Assembly: GCA_003402315.1 (NCBI GenBank)
Contig: QFXI01000004.1
Location: 26,916-90,915 of the forward strand
Length of the DNA stretch: 64,000 nucleotides
From: Candidatus Nitrotoga sp. LAW
GTDB lineage: Bacteria > Pseudomonadota > Gammaproteobacteria > Burkholderiales > Gallionellaceae
Direction of reading: 5' to 3'
Below are positions 17,644-27,771 of the stretch, one piece after another; position 1 is the first letter of the stretch; each line of letters starts with the position of its first letter. Below the pieces are notes generated by a model. The model was not told where the DNA came from and did no database searches. It saw only the letters and a list, made by a program, of their open reading frames with translations. The translations under genes and the position numbers were made by a program.

Positions 17644-19758
17644 TCACTGCTTTGAAACAGGAGCTTCTGGCTCTAACACGACAAGAGCCTTCATGCTTAA
17701 GCGCAACCGGCCTTTTTCATCGGCCTCCAGTACCTTGACTTTTACAATCTGACCTTCTTTCAGGACGTCCGACACAACATTTATGCGCTCATGTGAAATC
17801 TGCGAGATGTGAAGCAAACCATCTTTACCAGGCATAATATTCACAATCGCTCCGAAATCCAACAGTTTTATAACTGGGCCTTCATAAACTTTCCCTACCT
17901 CAACTTCAGCTACGATATCCTCAATGCGTTTTTTTGCCAGCATTCCTCCGTCACCGCTAATGCTGGCAATAGTTACGTTGCCTTCATCATCGATATCAAT
18001 AGTAGTGCCAGTTTCCTCAGTTAAAGCACGTATCACAGCACCACCCTTACCAATCACATCACGGATTTTCTCCGGGTTGATTTTCACTTTGATCATACGT
18101 GGCGCATGTATCGACACCTCTTCACGCACTGTAGGCATGGCTTGCTTCATGATATCGAGAATATGCAACCGTCCTTCACGCGCTTGACTCAAGGCAACCT
18201 GCATAATTTCACGCGTTATCCCATTGATCTTGATGTCCATTTGCAGTGCAGTGATACCTTGCTCTGATCCCGCCACCTTAAAATCCATGTCACCCAGATG
18301 ATCTTCATCACCAAGAATGTCTGTCAGTACCGCAAAACGATTACCTTCTTTAATCAAGCCCATGGCGATACCTGCCACATGAGTCTTGACTGGCACGCCG
18401 GCATCCATCATCGCCAAGCAACCGCCACATACTGAGGCCATTGAACTAGATCCATTTGACTCAGTGATTTCAGAAACCACACGAATGGAATATCCGAACT
18501 CTTCCTCACTCGGCAACGTTGCGACTAGGGCGCGCTTAGCTAAACGACCATGGCCAATTTCACGTCGCTTTGGTGTACCGACACGACCAGTCTCGCCAGT
18601 TGAATATGGGGGAAAATTGTAATGAAGCATGAAACGATCCAAATACTCACCTTGCAAGGCATCAATTTTCTGCGCATCGCGCGCAGTGCCTAAAGTGGCC
18701 ACTACCAGCGCCTGGGTTTCACCACGGGTAAACAGTGCTGAACCGTGCGTGCGTGGTAATACGCCTGTACGTATGGCAATTGGACGCACGGTACGCGTAT
18801 CACGACCATCGATACGAGGTTCGCCACTTAGTATCTGGCCGCGCACAATCTTGGATTCCAGTGCTTGGAACAAATCATTGAGGTGGTTTTTTGGCACCAA
18901 ACCATTTTCCGATGCTGACACGGCTTCCAGAACACGTGTGCGAATCTCGTTTACTTGATTGGTCCGCGCCTGTTTCTCGCGTACAGCATAAGCCTGCTGT
19001 AAGCTACTTTCAGCCAGTTCGGCGATTTTTGAGCTCAACACAATATCATGCACAGGTGCATTCCAATCCCAGTCCGGTGCACCAACTGCATCCGCCATTT
19101 CGATGATCGCTTGAATCACCGTTTGCATCTGCTGATGTCCAAACATAACCGCGCCCAGCATAATGTCTTCAGGTAACTCTTGTGCTTCTGATTCCACCAT
19201 CAAAACCGCCTGTTCCGTACCAGCGACTACTAGATCCATCTTGGATAGAGTAAGCTCCTCTGCAGTCGGGTTGAGTACATATTCACCGTTAAGATAGCCG
19301 ACACGCGCCGCGCCTATAGGGCCATCAAACGGAATTCCGGACAGCGCCAAGGCAGCAGAGGCACCAATCATGGCAGGAATATCAGAATCAATCTGATTAT
19401 CGGAAGATATCACCGTAGCAACGATTTGCACTTCATTGTAAAAACCTTCTGGAAACAACGGACGCAACGGACGATCGATCAGACGGGACGTCAAAATTTC
19501 CTTTTCACTGGGACGTCCCTCACGCCGAAAGAAACCGCCAGGAATTTTGCCTGCCGCATAAGTACGTTCCTGGTAATCCACAGTCAATGGGAAGAAATCC
19601 TGTTCCGGCTTGGCATCTTTCCTGCCTACCACGGTAACCAGAACGACTGTATCGTCCAGGCTAACTACGACCGCGCCACTAGCCTGACGCGCGATTTCCC
19701 CAGTTTCCAAGGTGAGTTGATGATTACCATACGCTAATGTTTTCTTGTAGTGACTCAA
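17644..19758 (-). CDS. pnp: Polynucleotide phosphorylase
   Basis: 3'-5' phosphorolytic exoribonuclease, core of the RNA degradosome. It has two RNase PH-like domains, with [20 protein letters not shown] and [20 protein letters not shown] among the conserved blocks. A KH domain ([20 protein letters not shown]) and an S1 domain ([20 protein letters not shown]) follow. The family start [20 protein letters not shown] is reached from TTG 19758, which has GAGAGG six bases upstream; no ATG is available there. That gives 704 residues. Frame upstream of 19758 runs through the leader hairpins and is not part of the protein. Confidence 0.95.
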   Translation of the reverse strand: MSHYKKTLAYGNHQLTLETGEIARQASGAVVVSLDDTVVLVTVVGRKDAKPEQDFFPLTVDYQERTYAAGKIPGGFFRREGRPSEKEILTSRLIDRPLRPLFPEGFYNEVQIVATVISSDNQIDSDIPAMIGASAALALSGIPFDGPIGAARVGYLNGEYVLNPTAEELTLSKMDLVVAGTEQAVLMVESEAQELPEDIMLGAVMFGHQQMQTVIQAIIEMADAVGAPDWDWNAPVHDIVLSSKIAELAESSLQQAYAVREKQARTNQVNEIRTRVLEAVSASENGLVPKNHLNDLFQALESKIVRGQILSGEPRIDGRDTRTVRPIAIRTGVLPRTHGSALFTRGETQALVVATLGTARDAQKIDALQGEYLDRFMLHYNFPPYSTGETGRVGTPKRREIGHGRLAKRALVATLPSEEEFGYSIRVVSEITESNGSSSMASVCGGCLAMMDAGVPVKTHVAGIAMGLIKEGNRFAVLTDILGDEDHLGDMDFKVAGSEQGITALQMDIKINGITREIMQVALSQAREGRLHILDIMKQAMPTVREEVSIHAPRMIKVKINPEKIRDVIGKGGAVIRALTEETGTTIDIDDEGNVTIASISGDGGMLAKKRIEDIVAEVEVGKVYEGPVIKLLDFGAIVNIMPGKDGLLHISQISHERINVVSDVLKEGQIVKVKVLEADEKGRLRLSMKALVVLEPEAPVSKQ

Positions 19759-19781
19759 AATTCGCCTCTCTGTGCGTAACG

Positions 19782-19856
19782 TGGCGCTAATGCGCCATAG
19801 GGTAAACCCGTAGTTGGGTAATGCACCCAAAACAACGCGGGCCGCATTTGCGACCC
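19782..19856 (-). promoter_or_regulatory. rpsO-pnp intergenic leader with three hairpins
   Basis: On the minus strand three stems follow the rpsO stop: GGGTCGC/GCGGCCC (19839-19856), TTGGGT/ACCCAA (19814-19830) and TGGCGC/GCGCCA (19782-19797). In enterobacteria the same interval carries the rpsO terminator, the RNase III site and PNPase autoregulation. The position makes an equivalent role likely here, but the individual functions are inference. Confidence 0.55.
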
Positions 19857-19869
19857 ACTTAATAAAGTA

Positions 19870-20139
19870 CTACTTGCGCAATTCCAAACGCTGAATCAGC
19901 GCACGATAGCTGCCCTCATTCTTACCCTTGAGGTAATCCAAGAGCTTACGGCGACGGCTCACTAATCGCAACAAACCGCGACGAGAATGGTGATCCTTTA
20001 TGTGTTCCTTAAAATGATCTGTCAAATAATTAATACGAGCAGTCATCAGTGCAACTTGTACTTCGGGTGAGCCGGTATCGCCTTTGATGCGTTGGTAATC
20101 AGTCACAATTTGCGCTTTTTGCGCTGCCGTAATAGACAT
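19870..20139 (-). CDS. rpsO: 30S ribosomal protein S15
   Basis: Primary 16S rRNA-binding protein of the small-subunit platform. The sequence [59 protein letters not shown] is diagnostic. From ATG 20139 the protein has 89 residues, exactly the family length; an in-frame GTG three codons earlier is rejected. GGAG lies about ten bases upstream. It is located between truB and pnp, as in most proteobacteria. Confidence 0.97.
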   Translation of the reverse strand: MSITAAQKAQIVTDYQRIKGDTGSPEVQVALMTARINYLTDHFKEHIKDHHSRRGLLRLVSRRRKLLDYLKGKNEGSYRALIQRLELRK

Positions 20140-20167
20140 AATATTCACACTCCACTAAATAAAAAGT

Positions 20168-20192
20168 GCCGCATTTTACTCTCGAATGCGGC
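20168..20192 (-). terminator. Terminator-like hairpin just upstream of rpsO
   Basis: On the minus strand GCCGCATT (20192-20185) pairs with AATGCGGC (20175-20168), loop of nine, followed by AC and a five-T run. It lies after truB and 29 bases before the rpsO start, so it can end the truB transcript or act as an attenuator for rpsO. Confidence 0.65.
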
Positions 20193-20207
20193 GGTTGCTC
20201 AAGTTTA

Positions 20208-20250
20208 TTCGGACAAGAACGTAATCCAATGCTACGTTAATTAGTCCGAA
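20208..20250. repeat. Two-tier cruciform upstream of rpsO
   Basis: Outer arms TTCGGAC (20208-20214) and GTCCGAA (20244-20250), inner arms AACGTA (20218-20223) and TACGTT (20233-20238): 13 paired bases in a 43-base unit. Nothing in the ordinary gene content explains it. It could be a regulator site for rpsO or part of a leader RNA structure. Confidence 0.6.
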
Positions 20251-20373
20251 ATTTCATAAATTAACACACACCTTTGCTTATCTTTGCAGCTTGACAGATT
20301 CCCGCTCAGATTCATTTTTCGGGCACATCTACTCGAGTACCTCTATTAGAAACACCTTAAATAGAGCCAAAAC

Positions 20374-21288
20374 CTATTCTATGCAAGCGGCACTTTTCGC
20401 CACGCTAGACAACAACCTTACTGGGGTCAGTCGCTGCTCCACGAGATCGGCCACCCCAATGAAGTGTCCTGCCCCATATAATCGAACTTTGCCGTCCAGC
20501 AAGGCTGCTTCGATAGCAAGCCGCTGTCCTTGGGCAATGCGGGTCACTTGTGCCGCATCCAGATCAAGCACGGGTAGATCCTGCAGCAAACTATCTAACG
20601 GTAAAATGTATGCCTCTCGTTCTAACATGGTTATCGACTCCATCTGCGTCAAATTATGCGCACCTTCAAGGCCAAATCGGCCAATCGCTGTGCGGCGTAA
20701 CCCTTTGAGGTGTGCACCACACCCCAAAGTCGATCCAATATCCTCGGCCAGCGTGCGCACGTAAGTACCCTTGCTGCAGCGCACCGTAATCTCTAACTCG
20801 TTACCCGCGAAGCGCTTCAATACTAGCTCGTGTATGGTCACACTACGGCTTGCACGTATTACGGTTTCGCCCTTACGAATGTATTCATATAATGGCTTTC
20901 CCTTATGTTTGATGGCGCTATGCATAGGCGGCATCTGCTGAATATCACCGATAAAATTGCTTAATACCGTATGTATCTGTGCGTTATCCAGCTTTACAGC
21001 ACAGGTGCTGGTAATTTCGCCCTCAGCATCACCAGTGGTAGTCGTTTGGCCAAGCCGAATCAATGCACAATAAGTTTTGTCCGCATCCAGTAGTGAGCTG
21101 GTGAACTTAGTAGCCTCACCAAAACAAACTGGCAACAGACCCGTCGCTAGAGGATCAAGCGTACCAGTATGCCCAGCCTTCTCCGCCTGAAAAAGGCGGC
21201 GTACCTTTTGTAAGGCGACATTAGAACTAAGTCCTAGGGGCTTATCGAATAACAAAATACCGTCTAATGGACGCAACATATGGGTCAT
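20374..21288 (-). CDS. truB: tRNA pseudouridine-55 synthase
   Basis: Makes pseudouridine 55 in the T-loop of tRNAs. The N-terminal LDGILLFDKPLGLSSNVALQ, the catalytic-Asp motif GHTGTLDPLATGLLPVCFGE, and CSKGTYVRTLAEDIGSTLGC are all present. It has 304 residues with the C-terminal PUA-like part. The start ATG 21288 is preceded by AAGG; a second ATG three codons on is possible. It is 43 bases after rbfA, in the nusA-pnp block. Confidence 0.95.
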   Translation of the reverse strand: MTHMLRPLDGILLFDKPLGLSSNVALQKVRRLFQAEKAGHTGTLDPLATGLLPVCFGEATKFTSSLLDADKTYCALIRLGQTTTTGDAEGEITSTCAVKLDNAQIHTVLSNFIGDIQQMPPMHSAIKHKGKPLYEYIRKGETVIRASRSVTIHELVLKRFAGNELEITVRCSKGTYVRTLAEDIGSTLGCGAHLKGLRRTAIGRFGLEGAHNLTQMESITMLEREAYILPLDSLLQDLPVLDLDAAQVTRIAQGQRLAIEAALLDGKVRLYGAGHFIGVADLVEQRLTPVRLLSSVAKSAACIE

Positions 21289-21331
21289 TACACCTTCTCG
21301 AAACGTCCTTCACTACCACCTTAGGAGGAAG

Positions 21332-21742
21332 CTAGTCGGCTTCGTCCTCCTTTAACAAGTGATTCAACGGAGTTTTAAGCGGGCTGTATAATGATTTATC
21401 GCTAGCAACCGCTTGATCAATAAGCTGCGATAAATGCGCACCGCGTTCGATCGATGGGTCGTAAACAAAATGCAGTTGCGGCGTGATGCGCAACTTCATC
21501 GAATGTGCGAGTTGGCTACGTAAATAACCACTTGCATGCTCCAAACCTTGCTGTACTGTATCACTTACACCGTCCAAGGACGTGTAAAACACCTTGGCAT
21601 GGGAATAATCCTTGGTCACCTCAACTCCCGTGAGCGTGATCATGCGCACGCGTGGATCTTTCACGTCGAGGCGCAACATTTGAGCCACCTCGCGCTGAAT
21701 CTGCTCGGCTATTCGGTCTGTTCTGATATAGCCTTTAGGCAT
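21332..21742 (-). CDS. rbfA: Ribosome-binding factor A
   Basis: KH-like 30S maturation factor needed for 16S rRNA 5' processing and cold adaptation. The protein of 136 residues shows [40 protein letters not shown] and [20 protein letters not shown]. It overlaps the end of infB by eight bases, showing coupling. The acidic tail (LLKEDEAD) is longer than in minimal homologues. Confidence 0.95.
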   Translation of the reverse strand: MPKGYIRTDRIAEQIQREVAQMLRLDVKDPRVRMITLTGVEVTKDYSHAKVFYTSLDGVSDTVQQGLEHASGYLRSQLAHSMKLRITPQLHFVYDPSIERGAHLSQLIDQAVASDKSLYSPLKTPLNHLLKEDEAD

Positions 21743-24377
21743 TTAGAGGGCGTGCCACTTCGATTATTTCAAAAACTTCAAGCTGATCGCCCACTTCAAG
21801 GTCGTTAAAATTGCGCAACGATAACCCACACTCGAAATTCGATCGCACCTCCTTAACGTCATCCTTGAAGCGTTTCAACGAATCCAGTTCGCCAGTGTGT
21901 ATAACCACATTGTTGCGCAGTACCCGTACCTGCGCATTACGTTTAATTATGCCATTGGTCACATAACAACCAACTACAGTGCCAATCTTGGAAATAACGA
22001 ATACCTGGCGTATTTCCACCATACCGAGAATGATTTCCTTTTTTTCTGGAGCCCGCATACCTGACAAAGCTGCTTTAATGTCGTCTACCATTTCATAGAT
22101 GACATTGTAATAACGCACATCTACACCGGCAGATTCCGCCAGCTTACGCGCAGCAGCATCGGCACGGATGTTAAAACCAATCGCGATTGCCTTAGAAGCC
22201 AGCGCCAAATTAATGTCTGATTCACTAATTGCACCCACAGCACTGTGAATCAAATTAACTTTGACCTCATCGTTAGATAGTTTTTGCAGGGCATGCGCAA
22301 TAGCTTCGCAAGAACCCTGCACGTCAGTCTTGATAATTAATGGCAACATACGCACTTCGCCTTCTGCCATCTGCTCAAACATATTCTCCAACGTAGCGGC
22401 CTGCTGCTTAGCCAGCTTCACAGCACGGAACTTACCTTGACGGAACAACGCAATTTCACGTGCTTTTTTCTCATCTGAAAGCACTAGCACGCTTTCACCA
22501 GCTATAGGCACTTCAGATAACCCCTGAATCTCCACTGGTATCGACGGCCCTGCCTCATTTATTGCTCTACCATTCTCGTCCAACATGGCACGTACGCGTC
22601 CGGATACTACGCCTACCAATACTGCATCACCTCGCTTCAAGGTGCCAGACTGGACTAATATGGTCGCCACAGGCCCCTTGCCCTTATCTAGCCTAGCTTC
22701 AATCACAATCCCTTTAGCCAAACTTAGCTTAGGTGCGGTGAGCTGCAACAATTCAGCTTGCAGCAGTACGCCTTCCAACAAAGAGTCAATACCTTGCCCA
22801 CTCTTTGCAGACACCTCAATAAACATAGTGTCACCGCCCCAGTCCTCCGGCACCACACCCTCTGTAACCAATTCTTGTTTTACGCGTTCGGAATTAGCAT
22901 CAGGCTTATCAATCTTAGTCACCGCCACTACAATAGGCACGTTGGCTGCCTTGGCATGGTGGATTGCCTCTTTGGTCTGCGGCATTACACCGTCATCAGC
23001 AGCCACCACTAAAATCACAATGTCAGTCACTTTTGAACCGCGTGCCCTCATTGCCGTAAATGCCTCATGGCCCGGTGTATCAAGAAAAGTAATCATGCCG
23101 CGCGGGGTGTCCACATGATAAGCGCCGATGTGCTGCGTAATGCCGCCTGCTTCACCACTGGCCACACGGGTTCGACGGATGTAATCCAGCAATGAGGTCT
23201 TACCATGATCAACATGGCCCATAACGGTAACTACCGGAGCACGCGACTCAAGAGGAGCATTCTTATGCTCTTCAGATTCTGTCAGATAAGCGCTAGGATC
23301 ATCCACTTTGGCTGGCTTAGCAATATGCCCCAATTCCTCCACCACAATCATTGCAGTTTCCTGATCCAACACCTGGTTAATGGTCACCATGGAACCTAAT
23401 TTCATTAATGCTTTAATAATTTCGATGGCTTTAATTGACATTTTCTGTGCTAATTCAGCGACACTTATTGTCTCTGGCACCATGACCTCATGCACAATTG
23501 GTTCAGTCGGCAGGGAGAAAGCATGCTGAGCAGTTTCTTCCTGCTTGGCATGCTTAGCATGATGGCGTGGACTAGCGTTTCCACGACCAGCCGTCCAACC
23601 GCCAGGCCGTGCATCAATGACTGCGGGTGGCCGCTTCTTGTGACCAGCCTCAGGCCATGGGCTGGCTTTATCTGGAGCGGTAGTTTTAACGCCTTTTTTG
23701 GGTGTAGGCCGAACAACCTTGTCGCCCGGCTTGGGCATAGGTTTATGCAACGTGCCCTCGGCCAAATCAGGCTGAGCAACAGAGATTGCCGCCACTTCGG
23801 CAGTTGGAACCATTTTTGTTTCTGGTATTTTAACGGGTACTTTAATGGGCGGCACCACAGGCTCAACAACTGGCGTCGCTTTGCGTTTGGCATATTCTTT
23901 TTTAGCCTGGACTTCGGCGGCCTGACGTGAAGCTAATTCTGCCTGATTACGTGCCTCTTCAGTACGCAGAGCAATCTCCTGCTCGCCTAATATCTCTACT
24001 TTTGATGTTTTTAATACAGTCTGCACAGGCGTAGCCTTTACCACAACAGCGGCAGCTGGCTGCTCTACCTGGACAGCTGTAATTGGTGCAACCACACGCT
24101 TCTTGCGCACCTCAACTTGAATGGTGCGAGCCCTACCCGTGCTATCCGCCTTCTTGATCTCCGTAGTTTCGCGGCGAGTCAGTGTAATTTTTTTATTTTT
24201 CTCACTGCCATTACCATGCGCGCTGTGCAGATGCTCAAGTAACTGCGCTTTATCCTGTTCCGATATGCTATCTGAATCCTGCTGTTTGGCAACACCGGCC
24301 GCCTGTAGTTGTTCGAGCAGCAATCCAACCGGCAAGCCAAGCTCACCCGCAAACTGCGCTACATTCATTTTTCCCAT
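21735..24377 (-). CDS. infB: Translation initiation factor IF-2
   Basis: GTPase that delivers initiator fMet-tRNA to the 30S subunit. The N-terminal IF2-N segment [20 protein letters not shown] is followed by a long Lys/Ala/Pro-rich linker (about residues 50-290), a second IF2-N domain, the G domain with [28 protein letters not shown] and TKIDKP, and then domains II-IV. I take ATG 24377 (880 residues), with AGGGG five bases upstream. Two GTG codons just before it are in frame but would place the binding site inside the gene. Confidence 0.97.
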   Translation of the reverse strand: MGKMNVAQFAGELGLPVGLLLEQLQAAGVAKQQDSDSISEQDKAQLLEHLHSAHGNGSEKNKKITLTRRETTEIKKADSTGRARTIQVEVRKKRVVAPITAVQVEQPAAAVVVKATPVQTVLKTSKVEILGEQEIALRTEEARNQAELASRQAAEVQAKKEYAKRKATPVVEPVVPPIKVPVKIPETKMVPTAEVAAISVAQPDLAEGTLHKPMPKPGDKVVRPTPKKGVKTTAPDKASPWPEAGHKKRPPAVIDARPGGWTAGRGNASPRHHAKHAKQEETAQHAFSLPTEPIVHEVMVPETISVAELAQKMSIKAIEIIKALMKLGSMVTINQVLDQETAMIVVEELGHIAKPAKVDDPSAYLTESEEHKNAPLESRAPVVTVMGHVDHGKTSLLDYIRRTRVASGEAGGITQHIGAYHVDTPRGMITFLDTPGHEAFTAMRARGSKVTDIVILVVAADDGVMPQTKEAIHHAKAANVPIVVAVTKIDKPDANSERVKQELVTEGVVPEDWGGDTMFIEVSAKSGQGIDSLLEGVLLQAELLQLTAPKLSLAKGIVIEARLDKGKGPVATILVQSGTLKRGDAVLVGVVSGRVRAMLDENGRAINEAGPSIPVEIQGLSEVPIAGESVLVLSDEKKAREIALFRQGKFRAVKLAKQQAATLENMFEQMAEGEVRMLPLIIKTDVQGSCEAIAHALQKLSNDEVKVNLIHSAVGAISESDINLALASKAIAIGFNIRADAAARKLAESAGVDVRYYNVIYEMVDDIKAALSGMRAPEKKEIILGMVEIRQVFVISKIGTVVGCYVTNGIIKRNAQVRVLRNNVVIHTGELDSLKRFKDDVKEVRSNFECGLSLRNFNDLEVGDQLEVFEIIEVARPLNA

Positions 24378-24383
24378 CACCAC

Positions 24384-24713
24384 CCCTTAATCCCCAAAAT
24401 TTGAGACTGATAGCATTCAATACCCAACAAAAACCATTAACCAGACCGGTTTACAAATTAATTTACGCCCACGTTATTGATCCGGCCAGGATATGTTTGA
24501 ACTTATTTGCCAGTAAAACTGCACAGTGATAACATCTCTCACGTCAAACTTTGCTTGACTGTCTCAATAGTCTTTGCCAAGCAAGATTTTGTTCTATCAG
24601 ATACGCACAAATGACCGTATTAACCCTTTAAAGTTTATACCCAATAAAACTGGATATAGATTATGCAAATTATGGAAAGTCCGGGTTAACATAACTACCT
24701 TATACCAACTCCA
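24384..24713. other. Unusually long gap between nusA and infB
   Basis: 330 bases where related genomes have a short gap. There is no open frame with coding character. On the minus strand TTGCTTG and CAAGCAA (about 24553-24590) can pair around an inner GACT/AGTC stem. The content is otherwise AT-rich and featureless. It may hold an internal promoter for infB-rbfA-truB. Confidence 0.4.
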
Positions 24714-26186
24714 TTAGGTAAACCAAGGAGCGCGGGCAACCATAATCAACCGATTTGCACGTTCTTCATCAACACCCGCCAGCTCAACCAGTTCATCCAC
24801 GGCCAAATCAGCAAGTTGTTCTTGCGTGCCAATCCCCTTGCTTGCCAAGGCTCGCGCGGTTTGCTCATCCATACCTTCAAGTTTGACTAAATCCTCAATG
24901 TTATGCTCCACCTGCTCTTCATTGACAATTGCTGCAGTCAACAGAGCATTACGTGCACGGCTGCGTAACTCATTCACTGTTGCCTCATCAAGTGATTCAA
25001 TGCCCAACATTTCGTTCAGTGGCACATAAGCTACTTCTTCTAATGTGTTAAAACCTTCCAGGACTAAAATATCTGCTACCTCTACATCTACATCAAGCTT
25101 ACTCATAAACAAATCACGCACTTTAGAAAACTCTTGCTCATTCTTCTGGCTGGATTCCTCCTTGGTCATGATATTAAGCTCCCAGCCTGTCAATTCACTA
25201 GCCAAGCGAACATTTTGTCCATTTCGACCAATAGCCTGAGCAAGATTATCTTCCTCAACCACCACATCCATGCTGTGATTTTCTTCATCCACCATAATGC
25301 TGGTCACGTCAGCCGGAGCCAAAGCATTAATTACACTGGCAGCGGGATCTTCTGACCACAAGACAATGTCAACGCGCTCACCCGCCAACTCATTGGTTAC
25401 AGCCTGCACACGCGAACCACGCATGCCCACACAAGTGCCAATCGGATCTATCCGCTTATCGTGTGAACGTACCGATATCTTTGCACGAATCCCTGGATCA
25501 CGCGCCGCACTAACTATCTCTAGCAACCCCTCCTCAACTTCCGGAACTTCAAGCTCAAACAATTTAATCAAGAATTCAGGCGTAATGCGCGACAGGGTAA
25601 TTTGCGGCCCACGTATTGAGCGGTCCACACGCAATAAATACGCACGCACACGATCGCCCACACGCATATTTTCCTTTGGGATCATCTGATCACGCGGCAG
25701 CAACGCTTCAATCTTACCAAATTCGACGATGGCATTACCGCGCTCAATGCGCTTCACCGTACCGGAAATCAAATGCTCCTTGCGCTCCATAAAATCGTTC
25801 AAAATCTGTTCCCGCTCAGCGTCACGGATTTTCTGAAAGATCACCTGTTTGGCTGCTTGTGCACCTATGCGTCCAAAATCAATGGATTCTAATGGCTCTT
25901 CAACAAACTCTTCCAATTGAATATCTGGATTACGTTTCCGGGCCTCGCTAAGCTTGACATGCAAATCAGGCGTTTCAAAAGTTTCATCATCCATTACCTG
26001 CCAGCAACGAAATGACACATACTCACCAGTATTGCGGTCAATACTGACACGTACATCAGATTCCTCAGTAAAACGCTTCTTGGTGGCAGACGCCAAAGCA
26101 GACTCCAACGCACCAAACACGATCCCCCGGTCCACATTTTTCTCACGTGCTAACGCATCAACCAATAATAAAACTTCACGACTCAT
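24714..26186 (-). CDS. nusA: Transcription termination/antitermination protein NusA
   Basis: RNA polymerase-associated factor for pausing, termination and antitermination. The N-terminal domain [20 protein letters not shown] is followed by S1 ([20 protein letters not shown]), two KH domains ([39 protein letters not shown]) and two C-terminal acidic repeats. The length of 490 residues is usual. ATG 26186 has GGAG six bases upstream. It follows rimP with a gap of about 230 bases. Confidence 0.96.
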   Translation of the reverse strand: MSREVLLLVDALAREKNVDRGIVFGALESALASATKKRFTEESDVRVSIDRNTGEYVSFRCWQVMDDETFETPDLHVKLSEARKRNPDIQLEEFVEEPLESIDFGRIGAQAAKQVIFQKIRDAEREQILNDFMERKEHLISGTVKRIERGNAIVEFGKIEALLPRDQMIPKENMRVGDRVRAYLLRVDRSIRGPQITLSRITPEFLIKLFELEVPEVEEGLLEIVSAARDPGIRAKISVRSHDKRIDPIGTCVGMRGSRVQAVTNELAGERVDIVLWSEDPAASVINALAPADVTSIMVDEENHSMDVVVEEDNLAQAIGRNGQNVRLASELTGWELNIMTKEESSQKNEQEFSKVRDLFMSKLDVDVEVADILVLEGFNTLEEVAYVPLNEMLGIESLDEATVNELRSRARNALLTAAIVNEEQVEHNIEDLVKLEGMDEQTARALASKGIGTQEQLADLAVDELVELAGVDEERANRLIMVARAPWFT

Positions 26187-26419
26187 CACTATCTCCAGCC
26201 CACTCGAATGTTTTCTAACCTAATGTACTCACTCGCTTATTTTTTAAAATCCACATTCATCATGTTAAATTTTATTTCAGCTAGGTGACATAAGCAGTCA
26301 CACTGCTCTCCATACACACTGGGCAAGACAAACATTTTTTGTTATACATAACACGTCAAGAAAATTTTAAAAACGCTTGGCTTAAACAAATTGTTCACCC
26401 CAAACAAACGGTCACAACA

Positions 26420-26851
26420 TTAAAATGTAGGCACTAAGTGTGCTTTATCCAAATTGGATAACTCAATCGACACCTCTTTACCATCCACATCCAGTTGCAA
26501 CACACCATGCTGAAAACCACTAAGAATGCCGATAAAATTCTTGCGGCCTGCCAGGGGCAGGCGTAATTTCAACCGCACTTTTTTACCGCAAAAGCGTATA
26601 AAATCAGCTTCTTTCTTAATTGGCCGATCCAATCCTGGAGATGAGACTTCAAGGCGGCCATAATCCACACCCTCTACCGCAAACAAACGTGTCAACTGAT
26701 GGCTGACCAATTCACAATCTTTTACCGCAATTCCACCTGCCTGATCTAACAATACTCGCATCAAGCCTCGGCCAGATAATTCAAAGTCAACCAACTCATA
26801 CCCCAAGCCAGTCACCGTGATTTCCACTAATTTCGCTACATCCATGATCAT
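26420..26851 (-). CDS. rimP: Ribosome maturation factor RimP
   Basis: 30S assembly factor, first gene of the nusA-infB block. Family features are LVEITVTGLGYELVDFELSG, CELVSHQLTRLFAVE, the signature LEVSSPGLDRPIKKEADF and the C-terminal Sm-like VSIELSNLDKAHLVPTF. There are three close in-frame starts (GTG 26857, ATG 26851, ATG 26845) with no good ribosome binding site; ATG 26851 is my choice and 26845 is equally possible. A promoter and a terminator-like hairpin stand directly upstream. Confidence 0.93.
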   Translation of the reverse strand: MIMDVAKLVEITVTGLGYELVDFELSGRGLMRVLLDQAGGIAVKDCELVSHQLTRLFAVEGVDYGRLEVSSPGLDRPIKKEADFIRFCGKKVRLKLRLPLAGRKNFIGILSGFQHGVLQLDVDGKEVSIELSNLDKAHLVPTF

Positions 26852-26866
26852 GCCCACAAATAAAAA

Positions 26867-26882
26867 ATGGGCCTAGGCCCAT
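26867..26882 (-). promoter_or_regulatory. rimP leader attenuator hairpin
   Basis: A perfect 16-base palindrome, ATGGGCCT and its mirror, followed on the minus strand by TTTTTTATTT. This is a textbook intrinsic terminator shape placed between the predicted promoter and the rimP start, so it should act as an attenuator of the whole nusA-infB operon rather than as a terminator of another gene. Confidence 0.65.
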
Positions 26883-26898
26883 CTGGAAAACTGCGTGG

Positions 26899-26928
26899 AT
26901 TATAGCAAAAATAATCTGTTAGTGGAAA
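26899..26928 (-). promoter_or_regulatory. Predicted sigma-70 promoter of rimP
   Basis: On the minus strand a consensus TATAAT (26904-26899) and a weaker TTTCCA (26928-26923) are separated by 18 bases. Transcription would start about ten bases before the attenuator hairpin, giving a short leader ahead of rimP. Confidence 0.55.
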
Positions 26929-27069
26929 TTGACCTCACTACATTGTCATTTGCATAGGAGCTACGTGGTTAGTTTATTTGGCTATGCCATCATCAAATAT
27001 TAGGCGGATTCAACTCAACAATATACAACTCAATTATTTCTAGCCCTCAAAATAAATTCAAAAACAAAA

Positions 27070-27155
27070 ACTTCCCCATCTTTAGAAATGTGGGAGAGAG
27101 CATAACGCGTTCAGGCTTGGTTAAAAACTACCATATAGGTAAATGGATTTGAGTA
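27070..27155. repeat. Possible IS200/IS605-like end remnant
   Basis: The segment contains CTTCCCCATCTTTAG followed by AAATGTGGGAGAG, a hairpin with imperfect arms and a TTTAG loop of the type seen at IS200/IS605 ends. It then runs AT-rich into the secreted-protein gene. No transposase is present. The remainder of 26930-27209 shows nothing else. Confidence 0.3.
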
Positions 27156-27209
27156 GGCTTACCTGCTTGTATCACTTTAAGATAAGCCATATAACCTATT
27201 GCTTCCACC

Positions 27210-27771
27210 TTACACATTATGGGGAAAAGAATTGAATGCTTCAAAAGCATAATTCCACGCTTTAATGTCCGCGAGAGGCGATTGTGATGTCGGCGGGACT
27301 GTTCTTTTGCCTGGCGAACCCGAGCCGCCTCCTGGGACTGCCGAAACTGTCACGACCACAGAGGCGGTATTTCCGGTTCCGACACTATTGGTTCCGGTAA
27401 CCGAATAAATAGTTGTGTTCATCGGGCTAACAGTGCCGCTACCACCTGTAAAGCTGGTGCCAGTCCATGCGAAAGAAGTAGCAGCGGGACTACAATTTGC
27501 AACTAAAAATGAACTCGAGCCTAAACTAATTGAGGTGGATGATGCAGATAAAGTGCATGCAGGTGCTGCAATGGGCGATATGGGCCCTGATTTTCCACTA
27601 CCAGCAACGGTCAGATTGCCATTAGCATCGGACCCATACCCGGTATAAGAACAGGAGTTTTCCGTTACCCCAACCAAGGTTACCGTTCCAGCGAGGACAT
27701 GCTCAGTATTGATTACCATTGCAGCCAAAACAAAAATTGCGTCCTTGTGTATTCAAAAATTTCAATTTCAT
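27210..27771 (-). pseudogene. Secreted Ser/Thr/Gly-rich protein with apparent frameshift in the signal peptide
   Basis: The long frame (27210-27728) encodes a Ser/Thr/Gly-rich protein with an Ig/PKD-like stretch CTLSASSTSISLGSSSFLVA, NCSPAATSFAWTG, typical of cell-surface or pilus-associated proteins. It lacks a proper start. At 27771 an ATG with GGAG six bases upstream begins MKLKFLNTQGRN in another frame, while the long frame continues as AIFVLAAMVINTEHVLA, a hydrophobic signal core with a cleavage site. Joining the two by a one-base shift near 27740-27750 restores a normal signal peptide. It is therefore a recent frameshift, a sequencing error, or a gene using TTG 27728. Confidence 0.6.

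Noticed and set aside
22585..23118. 177-codon frame opposite the IF-2 G domain
   Set aside because: Shadow frame; Thr/Ser/Pro-rich translation typical of antisense reading.
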